From Ulvibacterium sp. (GTDB lineage: Bacteria; Bacteroidota; Bacteroidia; Flavobacteriales; Flavobacteriaceae): DNA of 59,229 bases. Each line of letters starts with the position of its first letter. Position 1 is the first letter of the stretch. This document shows, one piece after another, positions 1 to 9,204 of this stretch. The position numbers and the translations under genes are program-made. The stretch is taken from positions 1 through 59,229 of the forward strand of contig NZ_JANQOO010000012.1 in NCBI RefSeq assembly GCF_028285715.1. The letters run 5' to 3'. Below the pieces are notes generated by a model. It was given only the letters and a program-made list of their open reading frames with translations, did not search any database and was not told where the DNA came from.

Positions 1-69
1 CTATCGGAAAACCATCAAATTTTAACCAAATACTTATTTTAACAGTAAACTTAAATTAAATTTTAAATT

Positions 70-720
70 ATGGCACAGTCAAAATCAACAAAGAAATTGT
101 TTAACATGGCCTACGGCCTTGGGGCATCTGTAGTAATTATCGGTGCTTTGTTCAAGATTCTTCACTGGGAGTTCGGACCTCTGAATGGAGGTATTCTTCT
201 TGCTATAGGTCTTATTACCGAAGCACTTATTTTTGCGATCAGCGCATTTGAACCAGTAGATGACGAATACGATTGGTCTTTGGTTTATCCCGAATTGGCA
301 GGTGGAGCTTCCAACGGAAAAAAGAACGATTTGTCAGAAATAAAAGAAGCGGAGACATCTTTGTCCAAAAAGTTGGATGACCTTTTAAAAGAGGCTGGTG
401 TAGACGCCAATCTTATGGAGAGCTTGGGTGACAGTATCCGAAATTTTGAAGGAGCTGCCAAAGGTATCGCCCCTACAATGGATGCCATGGAATCTACCAA
501 GAAGTATTCTGAGGAAATGGTTCAGGCCGCGGCTCAAATGGAATCTTTGAACAGTTTGTACAAAGTTCAATTGGAGAGCGCAAGCAAACAAGCCTCTGTT
601 AACGAAGAGGTGGTACAGAATGCCAGTGCCCTTAAGGAGCAAATGGAATCCTTGGCTACTAACCTATCATCCTTGAACGGTGTTTACGGTGGCATGTTGA
701 CCGCAATGAACAGAAACTAA
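70..720 (+). CDS. gldL: Gliding motility / type IX secretion protein GldL
   Basis: GldL is the inner-membrane partner of GldM in the proton-driven motor that powers the type IX secretion system and gliding in Bacteroidota. The 216-residue protein has two adjacent hydrophobic segments at about residues 15-35 and 40-60, followed by a long polar, helical cytoplasmic region with heptad-like Leu/Met spacing, which matches the family architecture. The ATG at 70 follows an AT-rich leader. gldM starts 57 bp downstream and gldN follows, so the order gldL-gldM-gldN fits the known operon; gldK would lie to the left of the window. Identity is secure from sequence and synteny. Confidence 0.96.
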   Translation: MAQSKSTKKLFNMAYGLGASVVIIGALFKILHWEFGPLNGGILLAIGLITEALIFAISAFEPVDDEYDWSLVYPELAGGASNGKKNDLSEIKEAETSLSKKLDDLLKEAGVDANLMESLGDSIRNFEGAAKGIAPTMDAMESTKKYSEEMVQAAAQMESLNSLYKVQLESASKQASVNEEVVQNASALKEQMESLATNLSSLNGVYGGMLTAMNRN

Positions 721-777
721 TTGGATAGAATTCCTTAAACCCAAATCAGATTAATTAATTAAATCCAATTAGAAAAT

Positions 778-2337
778 ATGGCTTCAGGAAAACAAACGCC
801 ACGTCAAAAGATGATCAACCTAATGTACCTGATCTTCATTGCGATGTTGGCCTTAAATATGAGCAAGGAAGTTCTTGCGGCGTTCGGGATTATGAACGAA
901 CGAATGGAGGCTTCCAATGTAAAGACCAAAGAAAGTAACGAAGCTTTCTTGGCCAGCCTAGAAACGAAGGCATCCGAAGATTCCGCCAAATACGGGGAAT
1001 TGTATCAGAATGCACAACGGATAAAAACATTGTCACAAGAGTATTACGATTATTTGGAGGCTCTTAAGGCAGAGATGATGAAAGATACCGAAGATCCCAA
1101 GGATTATACCGTAATGGACAAGTCCGATTATCTCGATCAAAAATTCTTTCAGGGGGACAATTTGGCCGCTGATGGTAAGGAGTTCATGAAACGAATTACG
1201 GATTATCGTACCCAAGTTGCAGCAATTGTTCCTGCAGGAATCAAGGAATCTATTAATGCTCGTTTCGAGACAGGTGATGCCAATGGTAAGGTTGAGAAAC
1301 GTGATGGTACCAAACAAGATTGGATCAACTATCACTATGAAGGCTTCCCACAAGTAGCTTCTTTGGCTAAGTTGACCGCTCTTCAAGCGGATGTTAAGGC
1401 TACCGAGGAAGATGCTTTGAAATCCATGTTGGAAGGAGAGCTGACCAGCCAAGTTTCCTTAAAAAACTTTGCTACTTCTCTTTTGGCTACTAAGTCCGCT
1501 TTCTATAGTGGTGAGAAATATGACGGTAAGATAATTATCAGCAAGACCGACAATTCCTCTACACCCGTTAAGGCAGAATTGACCTTGGACGGTAGAAAAT
1601 TGACAGATGGAAAGGACTATCGTCTGGAAGCAGGCGGGGTTAAATTGCTAATAGGCGCTGGAGCTCCCGGCGACCATACCGTAGAAGGCACATTGTATTT
1701 TATGCAGGATGGTGAAGAGATTCCTGTACCTGTGAAAAATGCCTTCGCAACAATCAGCAAACCTAACGCTGCTTTGATTGCTGCCGATAAGATGAACGTT
1801 GTGTATCGAGGAGTATCCAATCCAATGTCCATTTCAATTCCTGGTATACCGAATAATAAGGTAACTGCATCTGCACCTGGTCTTACGAAAAGAAATGGTA
1901 GCAGTTATGTAATGAATCCTGGAAAAGGAAGAACCGTTAAGATTATTGCTTCAGGTATCTTGCCCGATGGTCAGCGTATCTCTACTCCTGCTACATTCAG
2001 GATAAAGGATATTCCAAGGCCTGCAGGATCAGTAAGTAAGCAGACCGGTAGTCTAAAATTGCCAAGAAGAAACTTGGAAATTGCCACGGTCAGTGCCATG
2101 TTGGAAGATTTTGACTTTGACTTGAACCTTGCCGTAAGTGGATTTAAATTTAAAGTTCCCGGACAGCCAACGGTTGCCGTTAATGGTAACAAATTGGACT
2201 CCAGGGCCAAATCCGCGTTGAAGCGCGCAAAAAGAGGTGATGCCGTTCAGATATTCGATATCAACGCTTACATCACAAACAACAAGACGTACAAATTGAA
2301 AAAAGTATCTCCGGTAGTTGTGGAGATAACAAATTAA
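778..2337 (+). CDS. gldM: Gliding motility / type IX secretion protein GldM
   Basis: GldM is the periplasm-spanning component of the T9SS motor that couples GldL to the GldK/GldN ring. The protein has 519 residues, the usual length. A short polar N-terminus precedes one transmembrane helix at about residues 12-36, with an acidic residue at its end as expected for the GldL-GldM core, and the remainder is periplasmic and beta-rich. The N-terminal part (about 40-220) is helical; later parts look like the D2-D4 Ig-like domains. It sits between gldL and gldN in the same direction. A 12-bp hairpin lies between its stop and gldN. Confidence 0.96.
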   Translation: MASGKQTPRQKMINLMYLIFIAMLALNMSKEVLAAFGIMNERMEASNVKTKESNEAFLASLETKASEDSAKYGELYQNAQRIKTLSQEYYDYLEALKAEMMKDTEDPKDYTVMDKSDYLDQKFFQGDNLAADGKEFMKRITDYRTQVAAIVPAGIKESINARFETGDANGKVEKRDGTKQDWINYHYEGFPQVASLAKLTALQADVKATEEDALKSMLEGELTSQVSLKNFATSLLATKSAFYSGEKYDGKIIISKTDNSSTPVKAELTLDGRKLTDGKDYRLEAGGVKLLIGAGAPGDHTVEGTLYFMQDGEEIPVPVKNAFATISKPNAALIAADKMNVVYRGVSNPMSISIPGIPNNKVTASAPGLTKRNGSSYVMNPGKGRTVKIIASGILPDGQRISTPATFRIKDIPRPAGSVSKQTGSLKLPRRNLEIATVSAMLEDFDFDLNLAVSGFKFKVPGQPTVAVNGNKLDSRAKSALKRAKRGDAVQIFDINAYITNNKTYKLKKVSPVVVEITN

Positions 2338-2350
2338 TAACGATTAAAAC

Positions 2351-2377
2351 CCGAGTGGCCTTAACAAGGTCGCTCGG
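2351..2377 (+). other. Intra-operon hairpin between gldM and gldN
   Basis: CCGAGTGGCCTT pairs with AAGGTCGCTCGG across an AAC loop, giving a 12-bp stem if two G-U pairs are allowed. It is followed by only a weak T run (TAATTTT). It lies 14 bp after the gldM stop and about 22 bp before the gldN start. It could partly attenuate transcription or protect an mRNA end, setting gldN dosage relative to gldLM. The hairpin is visible; its role is inferred. Confidence 0.5.
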
Positions 2378-2398
2378 TAATTTTAAAGGATTGAAACC

Positions 2399-3301
2399 AT
2401 GAATTGGAAGAATGTTTTATTGATTGGAGCTGTTGGTTTACTGCCCTTATCCATAATGGCCCAGGCGAATATATTGAACGCCAAGAAACCTGAGGATATT
2501 GGGAAAAAGACCGAAGCTCAAAAAGCGATGGACAACGACGCTCCCTTGGAATATGGCTATGTGGACGATAGGGATATCCTTTGGTCCAAGACCGTATGGG
2601 AGGTGATAGATTTGGACGAGCGTGTAAACTTTCCATTGTACTATCCAATAGACACCGTGGATATCGGTGCCGACAGAAGGTCCTTGTATGATGTTTTAAT
2701 GAAGAACATCAAAAATGGTAAACTTCAGGATGTATATGTAGATTCCTATTTTACTGAAAAAAGGAGTTTCGATGATTTAACGGCTACCTTGCAAAAAGTA
2801 GATACCACAGACTATGGTTATGAGCAATTGAATGCCGGTGAGGAGCTCTCCCAGGAATTTGTAATCCGTAGAGATCTTACTGCTGCCGATATTGAAGAAT
2901 ACCGTATTAAGGGAATCTGGTATTTTGATAAGCGTCAAGGTGAATTGAAATATCGACTACTGGGACTTGCTCCCGTAGCTCCGGATGTCAACTTTATCGA
3001 TGACGAATCCATGGATCCCGGGGATGCCAAAGTGGAATTGTTCTGGGTATGGTATCCTGGGGCACGGCAAATTTTGCATGATGCCAAGGTATTCAACCAA
3101 AGAAATTCCGCCCAGCCCATATCCTTTGATATGCTTTTGAACGCAAGAAGGTTTAATGGCGTTATCTACCGTGAGGATAACGTGCATGGGGACCGGGAAA
3201 TCAATGATTACATTTCGGACAATGCCCTGTTTCAATTATTGGAGGCCAACCGCATAAAGGAGGTCATCCGGGATCGGGAACAGGATATGTGGGCCTACTA
3301 A
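2399..3301 (+). CDS. gldN: Gliding motility / type IX secretion protein GldN
   Basis: GldN is a periplasmic protein that, with the lipoprotein GldK, forms the ring under the outer membrane that GldM contacts. The 300-residue protein starts with a cleavable signal peptide (about residues 1-22, ending in SIMAQ). The mature part carries the conserved GldN region with the segment VNFPLYYPID and a C-terminal NDYISDNALFQLLEANRIKE-type stretch, both characteristic of the family. It is the last gene of the gldLMN run and is followed about 90 bp later by a strong intrinsic terminator. Confidence 0.95.
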   Translation: MNWKNVLLIGAVGLLPLSIMAQANILNAKKPEDIGKKTEAQKAMDNDAPLEYGYVDDRDILWSKTVWEVIDLDERVNFPLYYPIDTVDIGADRRSLYDVLMKNIKNGKLQDVYVDSYFTEKRSFDDLTATLQKVDTTDYGYEQLNAGEELSQEFVIRRDLTAADIEEYRIKGIWYFDKRQGELKYRLLGLAPVAPDVNFIDDESMDPGDAKVELFWVWYPGARQILHDAKVFNQRNSAQPISFDMLLNARRFNGVIYREDNVHGDREINDYISDNALFQLLEANRIKEVIRDREQDMWAY

Positions 3302-3386
3302 CATAAGCAACTTGCATAGTAGCCCTTGCCATTGCAAAGTGGCAATCCGGTTAGACAAGATTACATTCCAATTCAATACAACTTAG

Positions 3387-3418
3387 ATACCCTTACCATC
3401 CCGTAAGGGTATTTTTTG
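3387..3418 (+). terminator. Intrinsic terminator after gldN
   Basis: ATACCCTTAC and GTAAGGGTAT form a perfect 10-bp stem with a 6-nt loop, immediately followed by a run of T. It closes the gldLMN transcript before the FAD oxidoreductase gene at 3478. Confidence 0.9.
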
Positions 3419-3477
3419 TTTATCCATACTCGGTTGGGATTTCCGGCAATAACGATTACAATTTCTACCTTTGCCCC

Positions 3478-4539
3478 ATGTTGGATTATATAGTTGTGGG
3501 CCTGGGTCTGGCCGGGGTTTCGTTCTGCGAGCAATTGGAAAGGAATAACAAATCCTTCTTGATAATTAGTGATGGTTCACAGACCTCTTCCATTGTGGCA
3601 GGCGGACTTTATAATCCCGTAATTCTAAAACGTTTTACATTGGCCTGGAAGGCCCGGGAGCAGTTGGACAAGGCTATTCCCTTTTACCAAGGGCTGGAAA
3701 AAAAATTAAGGGTAAAACTAGATTTTAAGGTTCCCGTACTAAGGCGATTTACCTCAATTGAAGAACAAAACTTGTGGTTTGAGGCAGCCGACCAAAAAGG
3801 GTTAAGCCATTTTTTGTCCACGGAGCTTATCCAAAACAGAAACACTGGAATTAAGGCTCCCTTTGGTTATGGTGAAGTTCTGCATACCGGTAGGATAGAC
3901 ACGGCAACCCTATTGAACTCCTATGCCCATTACTTACTGAAACAACAATTGTTCTTAAGGGAAACCTTTGATTATGGTGCACTTAAAATTTCGATGGATT
4001 GGGTAGAATATAAGTCCTTGAAGGCTAGACAAATTGTTTTTGCGGAAGGATTTGGATTAAAAAAGAACCCCTATTTCAGTTACCTGCCACTTAATGGCAC
4101 CAAGGGAGAGCTACTTACTATAAAGGCTCCAGCCCTATTGGAAAATAGGGTAATAAAATCTTCCGTATTTATTATTCCCCTAGGTAATGACCTTTACCGT
4201 ATAGGCGCCACATATAAATGGAAAGATAAATCCAACAGACCAACACGGGAAGCAAAATCCGAACTGTTACAAAAATTGGATACATTCCTGGACTGCGATT
4301 ATGAGGTTATGGATCAAGTAGCCGGTATACGGCCCACGGTAACCGATAGGAGGCCCTTGGTAGGCAAGCATCCCAAGTATGACAATTTGTATGTCCTGAA
4401 CGGATTTGGATCCAGAGGTGTCATGATCGCACCATTTGCTGGCCAAAGCTTATATGCAGTCATAGAAAAAAGGGAGCCGGTACCTGAGGAAATGGATATT
4501 GCCCGCTTTACGAAGAAATATTTTGAGTATTCGGATTAG
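3478..4539 (+). CDS. FAD-dependent oxidoreductase (DAO family)
   Basis: A 353-residue flavoprotein of the D-amino-acid-oxidase/glycine-oxidase fold. The N-terminal dinucleotide-binding loop VGLGLAG at residues 7-13 follows a hydrophobic beta strand. A typical C-terminal FAD-contact segment is present around GIRPTVTDRRPLVG and LNGFGSRGVM. No signal peptide is seen, so it is probably cytoplasmic. Related genes are often found next to gldN in flavobacteria, but there is no evidence of a motility role. Its 3' end overlaps the convergent DUF983 gene by 32 bp. The substrate is unknown; oxidation of an amine or amino acid is the family expectation. Confidence 0.82.
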   Translation: MLDYIVVGLGLAGVSFCEQLERNNKSFLIISDGSQTSSIVAGGLYNPVILKRFTLAWKAREQLDKAIPFYQGLEKKLRVKLDFKVPVLRRFTSIEEQNLWFEAADQKGLSHFLSTELIQNRNTGIKAPFGYGEVLHTGRIDTATLLNSYAHYLLKQQLFLRETFDYGALKISMDWVEYKSLKARQIVFAEGFGLKKNPYFSYLPLNGTKGELLTIKAPALLENRVIKSSVFIIPLGNDLYRIGATYKWKDKSNRPTREAKSELLQKLDTFLDCDYEVMDQVAGIRPTVTDRRPLVGKHPKYDNLYVLNGFGSRGVMIAPFAGQSLYAVIEKREPVPEEMDIARFTKKYFEYSD

Positions 4540-4912
4540 CGGCTTCTGCATCATATTTAACAAAGAAGTTTATCCAAATATTTCGGGACAATCGTATAAT
4601 TACCGGTAAGAAGAACACTAGCGTTCCGACAATGGCTATAAAAGTATTGAGCAGTGATAGACCTATGAACAAATAGGAAACAACGAAAGCTGCTACGGCA
4701 AAGGCGACACCAACAGCATAACTTACATACATGGCCCCATAGAAAAAAGATGGCTCCATTTTATATTTAAGACCGCAGTGCGAGCAGCGTTCATGCATCT
4801 TAAAAAGATTGCCCATATTGTAGGGGTTCCTATCCACATACATGCTTTCTTGGTGGCATCTAGGACAACATCCTGTTAAAATGCTATAGAGTTTGTTCCC
4901 TTTTTTTAACAT
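4508..4912 (-). CDS. DUF983 membrane protein with zinc-ribbon motif
   Basis: A 134-residue protein of the DUF983 family. The N-terminus has two cysteine pairs (CCPRC and CSHC) that probably bind a metal, followed by two hydrophobic segments at about residues 55-80 and 85-105 and a short charged tail. The ATG at 4912 is preferred over the in-frame TTG two codons upstream. The gene is convergent with the FAD oxidoreductase and their coding ends overlap. It is divergent from the ABC-F gene, leaving about 60 bp for both promoters. The function of the family is not established. Confidence 0.85.
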   Translation of the reverse strand: MLKKGNKLYSILTGCCPRCHQESMYVDRNPYNMGNLFKMHERCSHCGLKYKMEPSFFYGAMYVSYAVGVAFAVAAFVVSYLFIGLSLLNTFIAIVGTLVFFLPVIIRLSRNIWINFFVKYDAEAANPNTQNISS

Positions 4913-4974
4913 TTGCAAAAGTTTTAGGCAAAGGTAAAGGTTTGCCTATTTCCAAACGTTACAAAAGTCACAAA

Positions 4975-6891
4975 ATGCTCAACGTCCATAATCTTTCCAT
5001 TTCCTTTGGAGGGGAGTACCTTTTTAAGCAGGTTTCATTTCGTTTAAATGGAGGAGATCGGGTGGGTCTTATCGGAAAGAACGGGGCCGGGAAATCCACA
5101 ATGCTCAAACTGCTTTCCAAGGAGATGTCATTGGACTCTGGAACCATTGCCGTTGAGAAAAACGTGAAAATCGGTTTTCTGAGGCAGGATATCGATTTTG
5201 AACAGGGCAGAACGGTTCTGGAGGAAGCGTATCAGGCCTTTGTGGAATTGAAGGCCTTGGAATTGAAATTGGACGAGATAAATCGGGAACTTGCAGAACG
5301 TACTGATTACGAAAGTGAGGTGTACAATCAACTGATGGTGGACCTGAACGAGGTAACCCATCAATATGATATTTTGGGCGGGTACAACTATCAGGGTGAA
5401 ACAGAAAAGATATTACTGGGCCTTGGGTTTAAACGTGATGATTTCAATGAAGGAACCGATACTTTTTCCGGTGGGTGGCGTATGCGGATAGAATTGGCCA
5501 AATTACTTTTGCAAAACAATGATGTGCTGTTATTGGACGAACCCACGAACCATTTGGATATTGAATCCATTATTTGGTTAGAGCAATTCCTCATTAATTA
5601 TTCCGGTGCGGTCGTAATCGTATCACACGATAAAATGTTTTTGGATACTGTGACCAATAGAACCATCGAGATTTCATTAGGGCGCATTTATGACTATAAA
5701 AAACCGTATTCGCAGTATTTAAAGCTCCGTGCAGAAATGAAGGAGCAACAACTTAATGCACAAAAAAACCAAGAAAGGGAAATACAACAGGCGGAGCGTT
5801 TGATCGAAAAATTCAGGGCAAAATCAACGAAGGCTTCCATGGCACAATCGCTTATCAAGAAGTTGGACAAAATGGAACGCATTGAGGTAGATCAGGAAGA
5901 CAATGCGGTTATGAACCTAAGGTTTCCGGTTTCCGTTACCCCGGGTAAAGTTGTCACTGAAATTAACGACCTTTCCAAGAGTTATGGAGACAATCATGTG
6001 CTTCAAGGCATAAATCTTCTGATAGAACGCAATAGTAAGACGGCATTTGTGGGGCAAAATGGACAGGGAAAAACCACTTTGGCCAAAATCATTGTCGGAG
6101 AATTGGAGCATCAAGGTAGGGTTAAGTTAGGACATAATGTGCAGATTGGGTATTTTGCCCAGAACCAAGCCGAGTATTTGGACGGGAACAAAACTGTTCT
6201 GGATACTATGATAGATGCCGCCAATGAGAAGAACAGAAGCAAGGTCAGGGATATTCTGGGCTCATTTCTATTTAGTGGCGATGAGGTGGAAAAATATGTG
6301 AAGGTACTCTCGGGCGGAGAGCGAAACCGATTGGCATTGGCCAAAATGCTACTAAAGCCTTTTAATGTTTTGGTAATGGACGAACCTACCAATCATTTGG
6401 ACATACGTTCCAAGAACGTACTAAAACAGGCTTTGAAGAATTTTGAGGGAACCTTGATATTGGTTTCACATGATAGGGACTTTCTGCAAGGACTTACCAA
6501 CAATGTCTATGAGTTTAAGGATAGAAGGATAAAGGAGTTTTTAGGCGATATCGATTTTTATTTGGAGCAACGTCAAGTAGATAGTTTTAGGGCCATTGAG
6601 AAAAACCATACGGTACCTAAAAAACCGGTAAAAAGTGAAAAGGCCGGAAATTCGTTCAAAGATCAGAAAAAGTTGAAATCCTTAAAAAACAGACTTAGTT
6701 CTGTAGAAAGTAAGATATCCGATCTGGAAAAGGAGTTGGCAGAGATAGACCATAACCTGCTCATGGATTATGATACGACCATTGCGGCCCCCAACTTTTT
6801 TGATGATTATCAAAAAAAGAAAAAAAACCTTGAAGGGCTTATGGAGGATTGGGAACAAATCACTTTGACCTTGGATGAATTATCTTTGTAG
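4975..6891 (+). CDS. ABC-F family ATP-binding protein (ribosome-associated type)
   Basis: A soluble protein with two ABC ATPase domains and no membrane segments, as in the ABC-F translation factors (EttA/Uup group). Domain 1 has Walker A GKNGAGKST near residue 40, signature FSGGW and Walker B LLLDEPTNHLD. Domain 2 has GQNGQGKTT, LSGGERNR and LVMDEPTNHLD. A charged inter-domain linker lies between them. The C-terminal 100 residues form a Lys/Glu-rich coiled coil like Uup. The ATG at 4975 is chosen because it gives the usual MLNVHNLS start; an upstream TTG in frame is unlikely. Its role is probably translational control or rescue on the ribosome rather than transport. Confidence 0.9.
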   Translation: MLNVHNLSISFGGEYLFKQVSFRLNGGDRVGLIGKNGAGKSTMLKLLSKEMSLDSGTIAVEKNVKIGFLRQDIDFEQGRTVLEEAYQAFVELKALELKLDEINRELAERTDYESEVYNQLMVDLNEVTHQYDILGGYNYQGETEKILLGLGFKRDDFNEGTDTFSGGWRMRIELAKLLLQNNDVLLLDEPTNHLDIESIIWLEQFLINYSGAVVIVSHDKMFLDTVTNRTIEISLGRIYDYKKPYSQYLKLRAEMKEQQLNAQKNQEREIQQAERLIEKFRAKSTKASMAQSLIKKLDKMERIEVDQEDNAVMNLRFPVSVTPGKVVTEINDLSKSYGDNHVLQGINLLIERNSKTAFVGQNGQGKTTLAKIIVGELEHQGRVKLGHNVQIGYFAQNQAEYLDGNKTVLDTMIDAANEKNRSKVRDILGSFLFSGDEVEKYVKVLSGGERNRLALAKMLLKPFNVLVMDEPTNHLDIRSKNVLKQALKNFEGTLILVSHDRDFLQGLTNNVYEFKDRRIKEFLGDIDFYLEQRQVDSFRAIEKNHTVPKKPVKSEKAGNSFKDQKKLKSLKNRLSSVESKISDLEKELAEIDHNLLMDYDTTIAAPNFFDDYQKKKKNLEGLMEDWEQITLTLDELSL

Positions 6892-7066
6892 GAAAATTTC
6901 TTTGCCCACTTCATTTTGGTACACCACAGAATAACGTTCTTTCACAACAAAATGGGGCGTTTCGTCGATATTTTTTGCTTTTTATCCCTTATTAGAGTTT
7001 CTTTGTAAGGTAATTCTTTATTTGATAAGTCTAAATCTTACGGTCTATTCTTATAACTGACAACCG

Positions 7067-7945
7067 ATGAAAAAGCTATTTTGTTTTTTGACGATAAGCT
7101 TACTAAGCGCCAACATAATCTTTGCGGAGGTAACCCGTAAAGAGAAAAAGGCGCTAATAGATTTATATGAGAGCACCCAAGGTAAGGAATGGATAAAAAA
7201 GTGGAATTTGGAAGAACCCGTATCCAATTGGAGAGGTGTAAAGGTAGAGAATGGCCATGTGATTGAAATTAATCTATTTCGAAATAATCTCAATGGTATC
7301 ATTCCAGAGAGCATTGGAGACTTAGGCCATCTTAAGGTGCTTAACCTAGCATTCAACACCATTACTGGAGAATTACCGGCCACTATAGTCTTACTTGATG
7401 AATTAAGGGTGTTGAAATTGGAAATGAATAGAATTAAGGGAGAACTTCCGGAGGTCATTGGTAAAATGGAAAACTTGGAAGAGATTAGCCTCTTCAATAA
7501 TTTTATATCGGGAAGTATTCCCGAAAGCATAGGAAGTATCAAGAACTTAAAAATACTCAACCTTTCCAGTAACAACATTAAGGGAAGGATTCCAAATGCT
7601 TTAGGTGATCTGACCCAGTTGGAAAGTCTGGGCCTCTTTGAAAATGCCTTAGAAGGAAGCATTCCTCCGGAAATTGGAAAATTGGTAAAAATGAAGGAGC
7701 TGGTATTGGCCAATAATCAATTGGCAGGCGAGATTCCTGCAGAGTTTGCCCAATTGGCCAGTCTTGAAATTTTCCAGATTCAAAACAACAAATTCGATTC
7801 TTTCGAGAATCTACACATGATGGATTCCCAGCAATTTCTGGTATTCGATTATGATAAGGAAGAATTCGATCCCAATTTTAAGGACGTCAATTTTAGCAAG
7901 ACAAGAATGGCGGATACGAAATTTGAAGATGTTGAGGATGATTAG
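7067..7945 (+). CDS. Secreted leucine-rich repeat protein, plant-like type (copy 1)
   Basis: A 292-residue protein with an N-terminal signal peptide (about residues 1-20). A cap region follows (ALIDLYESTQGKEW ... WRGV) that resembles the plant LRRNT cap without its cysteines. Then come about seven 24-residue repeats of the form LxxLxxLxLxxNxLxGxIPxxIG at roughly residues 60-240. The C-terminus is acidic, and no sorting domain or membrane anchor is evident. It is followed by a terminator and by a paralogue in the same direction. The plant-type GxIP consensus suggests a protein-binding or adhesive surface. The partner is unknown. Confidence 0.85.
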   Translation: MKKLFCFLTISLLSANIIFAEVTRKEKKALIDLYESTQGKEWIKKWNLEEPVSNWRGVKVENGHVIEINLFRNNLNGIIPESIGDLGHLKVLNLAFNTITGELPATIVLLDELRVLKLEMNRIKGELPEVIGKMENLEEISLFNNFISGSIPESIGSIKNLKILNLSSNNIKGRIPNALGDLTQLESLGLFENALEGSIPPEIGKLVKMKELVLANNQLAGEIPAEFAQLASLEIFQIQNNKFDSFENLHMMDSQQFLVFDYDKEEFDPNFKDVNFSKTRMADTKFEDVEDD

Positions 7946-7979
7946 TGATTTATAATTTTTTGATTAGTTAGTTTGGTTG

Positions 7980-8010
7980 AAGGGATGCAAGGTTTGCATC
8001 CCTTTTTATT
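7980..8010 (+). terminator. Intrinsic terminator after LRR copy 1
   Basis: AAGGGATGCAA and TTGCATCCCTT form an 11-bp stem around a 3-nt loop and run into TTTTTATTT. It separates the two LRR genes into distinct transcripts. Confidence 0.9.
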
Positions 8011-8174
8011 TGAGGTTCGTGCGGATACTACAATAACACAAGAAATTGAGGAAAAAAACGTTAGAAACATACAGTGCAACGAATAAATACAATATGTGTC
8101 GGATAAATCTTGGCCTACAAATATGAAGAACAACCAAGATATTTTACGATAACCAACCTTAAATCTTTTTTATT

Positions 8175-9053
8175 ATGAATAGAAAACTACTGTATGTCAC
8201 CTTCTCTTTTTTTCTGCTATTGCAAGCTCTTACAATGGCACAAATACCTGGAAGTGAAAAATCGGCCCTTATAGACCTCTACGAGGCTACAAATGGAGAT
8301 TCTTGGAGTATTACGTGGAACTTAAAATCGGATGTCCATGAATGGTACGGTGTGGACATTGTAGAGGGTCATGTAGTTGGCCTTACCCTTTATAAAAATA
8401 ACTTGACCGGAAGGATCCCGTCAAGTTTAAAAAATCTAAAAAGGCTTGAAGTACTTGATTTGGCATTCAATGCCTTGGAAGGAGAATTGCCGGCCACATT
8501 GGCCGAACTAACCAAGCTGAAGGTCTTAAAACTTGAAATGAACAGTTTAAAAGGTGAGATTCCACAAAGCTTTACGGCAATGTTGGATTTGGAGGAACTT
8601 ATTCTATTTGATAATAAACTTGGAGGAAACATCCCAAACCATATCGGAGCGGTAAAAAAATTAAAGATTCTTGATTTATCCAATAACTATTTACAAGGCA
8701 GCCTGCCCGAAAGCATTGGAGAGCTTTCTAATTTAACAAATTTGGGGCTTTCCGGTAATAAGCTGGAAGGCGAAATAAGCACTAGTTTTGGTAACATGCA
8801 AAATCTGTCCGAGTTGTTGCTGGCCTTCAATAACTTTCAGGGAACTGTACCTAAAGGCATCGATGCTTTGCCTTATTTGGAACTGGTTCAACTTCAGGGA
8901 AACAATTTCACTTCTTTCGAAAATCTTCAGAATCTGCAGAGCAAGAATCTTCTTGTTTTTGACACGGATGACCTTAAGCTAAATCTTAAATATCGGGAAT
9001 TGTTTGATATCCACGCCCCGGTGGCCAATACAAAATTTGAAGAGGAAAATTAA
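8175..9053 (+). CDS. Secreted leucine-rich repeat protein, plant-like type (copy 2)
   Basis: A 292-residue paralogue of the preceding LRR gene, with identical length and layout. It has a signal peptide (residues 1-22, ending MAQ), a cap with ALIDLYEATNGDSW and WYGVDI, about seven plant-type repeats, and an acidic tail containing a shared VANTKFEE-like motif. Divergence between copies is spread over the whole protein, so the duplication is not recent. It has its own downstream terminator and no adjacent partner gene. The function is not known; a secreted recognition or scaffold protein is the best inference. Confidence 0.85.
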   Translation: MNRKLLYVTFSFFLLLQALTMAQIPGSEKSALIDLYEATNGDSWSITWNLKSDVHEWYGVDIVEGHVVGLTLYKNNLTGRIPSSLKNLKRLEVLDLAFNALEGELPATLAELTKLKVLKLEMNSLKGEIPQSFTAMLDLEELILFDNKLGGNIPNHIGAVKKLKILDLSNNYLQGSLPESIGELSNLTNLGLSGNKLEGEISTSFGNMQNLSELLLAFNNFQGTVPKGIDALPYLELVQLQGNNFTSFENLQNLQSKNLLVFDTDDLKLNLKYRELFDIHAPVANTKFEEEN

Positions 9054-9078
9054 GTCTTGGAGACTATATAAGAATACC

Positions 9079-9108
9079 AAAAAGGGGATGTGAAAGCATC
9101 CCCTTTTT
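9079..9108 (+). terminator. Intrinsic terminator after LRR copy 2
   Basis: AAAAAGGGGATG and CATCCCCTTTTT form a 12-bp stem with a 6-nt loop. The symmetrical A and T runs mean it could work in both directions. It insulates the LRR gene from the efflux operon. Confidence 0.9.
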
Positions 9109-9161
9109 CGTGTTTAACGAATTTGGATTACCCCTAAACAGATTTTAATATATCTTTAACA

Positions 9162-9181
9162 TTAGTTGCGTATGCAACTAA
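9162..9181 (+). promoter_or_regulatory. MarR operator palindrome upstream of the efflux operon
   Basis: TTAGTTGC - GTAT - GCAACTAA is a perfect 8-4-8 inverted repeat ending 23 bp before the marR start. Its size and symmetry fit a MarR-dimer binding site, and its place between promoter and gene fits autorepression of the whole marR-adaptor-pump-tolC operon. The site is seen; regulation is inferred. Confidence 0.75.
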
Positions 9182-9204
9182 TTCTTTTTCTATAGCTTAG
9201 CCGA

